This document shows positions 62,610 through 64,000 of a stretch of DNA of 64,000 bases, piece after piece; the first letter of the stretch is position 1, and every line of letters starts with the position of its first letter. Source of the DNA: Halospeciosus flavus (GTDB lineage Archaea > Halobacteriota > Halobacteria > Halobacteriales > Halobacteriaceae). The notes under the pieces are model-generated. The model did not search any database and was not told the DNA's origin. It was given only the letters and a program-made list of their open reading frames with translations. Where the stretch lies: positions 806,001-870,000 of the forward strand of contig NZ_CP122312.1 of the NCBI RefSeq assembly GCF_029814175.1, read 5' to 3'. Position numbers and translations under genes: made by a program.

Positions 62610-63605
62610 ATGAGCGACTCATCGAGTACGACGACCCAGGAGCGGTCGCGCGTGGCCTCGAAAGAGGAAGAGGAAGAGCAACCCGAGGAAGAAACAGTCG
62701 AAGAGCTACGCTGTCCGGAGTGCGGTGGAAACCTCGCCAAGAACGCTGCCCGCGGCGAGACAGTCTGTGAGGACTGTGGACTCGTCGTCGAGGAGGACGA
62801 GATCGACCACGGTCCGGAGTGGCGTGCGTTCGACTCCAAGGAGCAAGACCAGAAGTCACGCGTCGGGGCCCCGACGACGAACATGATGCACGACAAGGGG
62901 CTATCGACGAACATCGGCTGGCAGGACAAAGACGCCTACGGCAACTCGCTCTCCTCGAGTCAGCGCCAGAAGATGCAGCGCCTCCGCACGTGGAACGAGC
63001 GATTCCGCACTCGTGACTCCAAGGAGCGCAACCTGAAGCAGGCGCTCGGGGAGATCGACCGGATGGCGTCGGCTCTGGGCCTCCCGGACAACGTCCGCGA
63101 GACGGCCTCCGTCATCTACCGCCGCGCGCTCGACGAGGACCTCCTGCCCGGTCGCTCCATCGAGGGTGTCTCGACGGCGAGTCTGTACGCGTCCGCGCGA
63201 CAGGCGAACACGCCTCGGTCGCTCGACGAAGTCGCCAACGTCTCCCGTGTCGAGAAAGACGAGATCGCCCGGACGTATCGCTACATCGTCCGCGAACTCA
63301 GCCTCGAGATCGAGCCGGCGGACCCGGCCAACTACGTCCCGCGGTTCGTCTCCGAACTCGACCTCGGGGACGAAGTCGAGCGGCACGCCCGGAGCCTCCT
63401 CGAGAGCGCGAAGCAGGCCGGGATCGTGAGCGGGAAGAGTCCGGTCGGACTCGCCGCTGCGGCCATCTACGCGGCCGCACTCCTCGCGAACGAGAAAGTG
63501 ACCCAACGCGAGGTCTCGGAGGTCGCGGACATCTCCGAGGTCACCATCCGCAACCGCTACCACGAACTCCTCGAAGCCGAGGAGAGCATTCCGATGGAAG
63601 CATAG
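62610..63605 (+). CDS. tfb: Transcription initiation factor TFB
   Basis: The 331-residue archaeal TFIIB homologue recruits RNA polymerase to TBP-bound promoters. The N-terminal zinc ribbon is LRCPECGGNLAKN ... TVCEDCGLVVEEDE. The B-reader and linker follow (EWRAFDSKEQDQKSRVGAPT), then two cyclin-like repeats (from RNLKQALGEIDRMASALGL and from PRFVSELDLGDEVERHARSL). The C-terminal HTH (EVSEVADISEVTIRNRYHEL) reads the BRE. Haloarchaea have several TFBs; which paralogue this is cannot be told. A TATA-like GTCTTAACC lies about 80 nt upstream. Confidence 0.96.
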   Translation: MSDSSSTTTQERSRVASKEEEEEQPEEETVEELRCPECGGNLAKNAARGETVCEDCGLVVEEDEIDHGPEWRAFDSKEQDQKSRVGAPTTNMMHDKGLSTNIGWQDKDAYGNSLSSSQRQKMQRLRTWNERFRTRDSKERNLKQALGEIDRMASALGLPDNVRETASVIYRRALDEDLLPGRSIEGVSTASLYASARQANTPRSLDEVANVSRVEKDEIARTYRYIVRELSLEIEPADPANYVPRFVSELDLGDEVERHARSLLESAKQAGIVSGKSPVGLAAAAIYAAALLANEKVTQREVSEVADISEVTIRNRYHELLEAEESIPMEA

Positions 63606-63628
63606 GCGAGGCCGCCCGCCACGCGGGC

Positions 63629-64000
63629 ATGGAGACCACCCGTCACTTCGTCGCGACGGCGTACGTCGTCTGCGACGGCGCGACCGCGCTCCACCACCAC
63701 GACCGACTCGACCTCTGGCTCCCGCCGGGTGGCCACATCGACCGGGGTGAACTCCCCCGGTCGGCCGCCCGCCGCGAAGTACGCGAAGAGGTCGGGCACG
63801 AACCGACACTTCTCGAGTCCGAAACGTCAGTCTCGACGCCCGTCGTCACCGAACTTCCTGGCCCCGAGTATCTCCTCCTCGAAGACATTCACTACTACGA
63901 GGGCGGCGACGTCGGCCACCAACACGTCGACTTCGTCTACTTCGGGTCGGTCCCGTCGCGCGAGATCGCCCCTTCCGACGGGGAACGTGCAGCAGAACAC
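63629..64000 (+). CDS. NUDIX hydrolase, N-terminal part (cut by window end)
   Basis: The frame opens at ATG 63629 and is still open at the last base, so 124 residues are visible. The N-terminal part is TTRHFVATAYVVCDGATALH and the NUDIX box reads GGHIDRGELPRSAARREVRE followed by EVGHE, with the Glu residues that bind Mg2+. Members hydrolyse nucleoside diphosphates linked to other groups. The substrate is not set by the visible part. It starts 24 nt after the tfb stop and may share its transcript. Confidence 0.85.
   Translation, partial: METTRHFVATAYVVCDGATALHHHDRLDLWLPPGGHIDRGELPRSAARREVREEVGHEPTLLESETSVSTPVVTELPGPEYLLLEDIHYYEGGDVGHQHVDFVYFGSVPSREIAPSDGERAAEH

Overview
The window is a high-GC, acidic-proteome chromosome segment of a haloarchaeon (class Halobacteria). 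The evidence is the Asp/Glu-rich proteins, TATA boxes placed for leaderless mRNAs, Tat and lipobox signals, a PGF-CTERM protein, a bacterio-opsin-activator-type HTH-10 regulator, archaeal uL11-uL1-uL10-P1 genes, TFB, and a 16S / tRNA-Ala(TGC) / 23S / 5S operon with TTCGA...TTAAGTG promoters. The genus cannot be fixed by eye.

Layout. 1-11525: a partial C-terminus, a ~20-nt repeat array, a PGF-CTERM metallopeptidase, a nuclease lipoprotein, a small Tat lipoprotein, CspA, a nitroreductase, a pentapeptide-repeat/K+-channel fusion, a TauE-like and an Nramp-like transporter, two soluble pentapeptide proteins and a beta-propeller. 11632-21514: translation-related block with tRNA-Thr(CGT) beside a partial tRNA duplicate, trm5, dph5, two DUF2267 genes, a double VOC protein, a membrane protein, a DRG/OBG GTPase, and the VNG_1110C-rpl11-rpl1-rpl10-rpl12 cluster with an L1-type leader. 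21690-26357: a TctA-like permease gene split by a ~3.4-kb integrated element (RHH-wHTH regulator, tyrosine recombinase, AT-rich repeat region, small membrane protein). The two gene halves are in the same frame across an 18-bp imperfect repeat. 26366-42765: corA with a tiny overlapping membrane gene, DUF6517 lipoprotein, cysS, a large PAS/GAF/HTH-10 regulator, cbiX-DR2241, Trm112-like protein, a second array of the ~20-nt repeat, purA, small regulators, a coiled-coil protein and a sulfite-oxidase-like protein. 42809-51592: menaquinone cluster menF-menD-(two membrane paralogues)-menB-menA-menC-menE, preceded by a duplicated hairpin repeat. 51617-56699: NRDE protein, HTH protein, UspA plus APC permease, gatC-gatA. 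56861-62490: rRNA operon with promoter array, processing stems, a tRNA-like element before 5S and a strong terminator. 62610-64000: tfb and a truncated NUDIX gene.

Most genes are core haloarchaeal housekeeping. The clear accessory feature is the element at 22569-25997, which sits inside a protein-coding gene rather than a tRNA and carries no recognisable replication or capsid gene. Other points worth a look are the matched repeat arrays at 331-471 and 37142-37256, the Nramp-like protein lacking the canonical metal ligands, the tRNA-Thr scar and the regulatory RNA structures around rpl1 and 5S.
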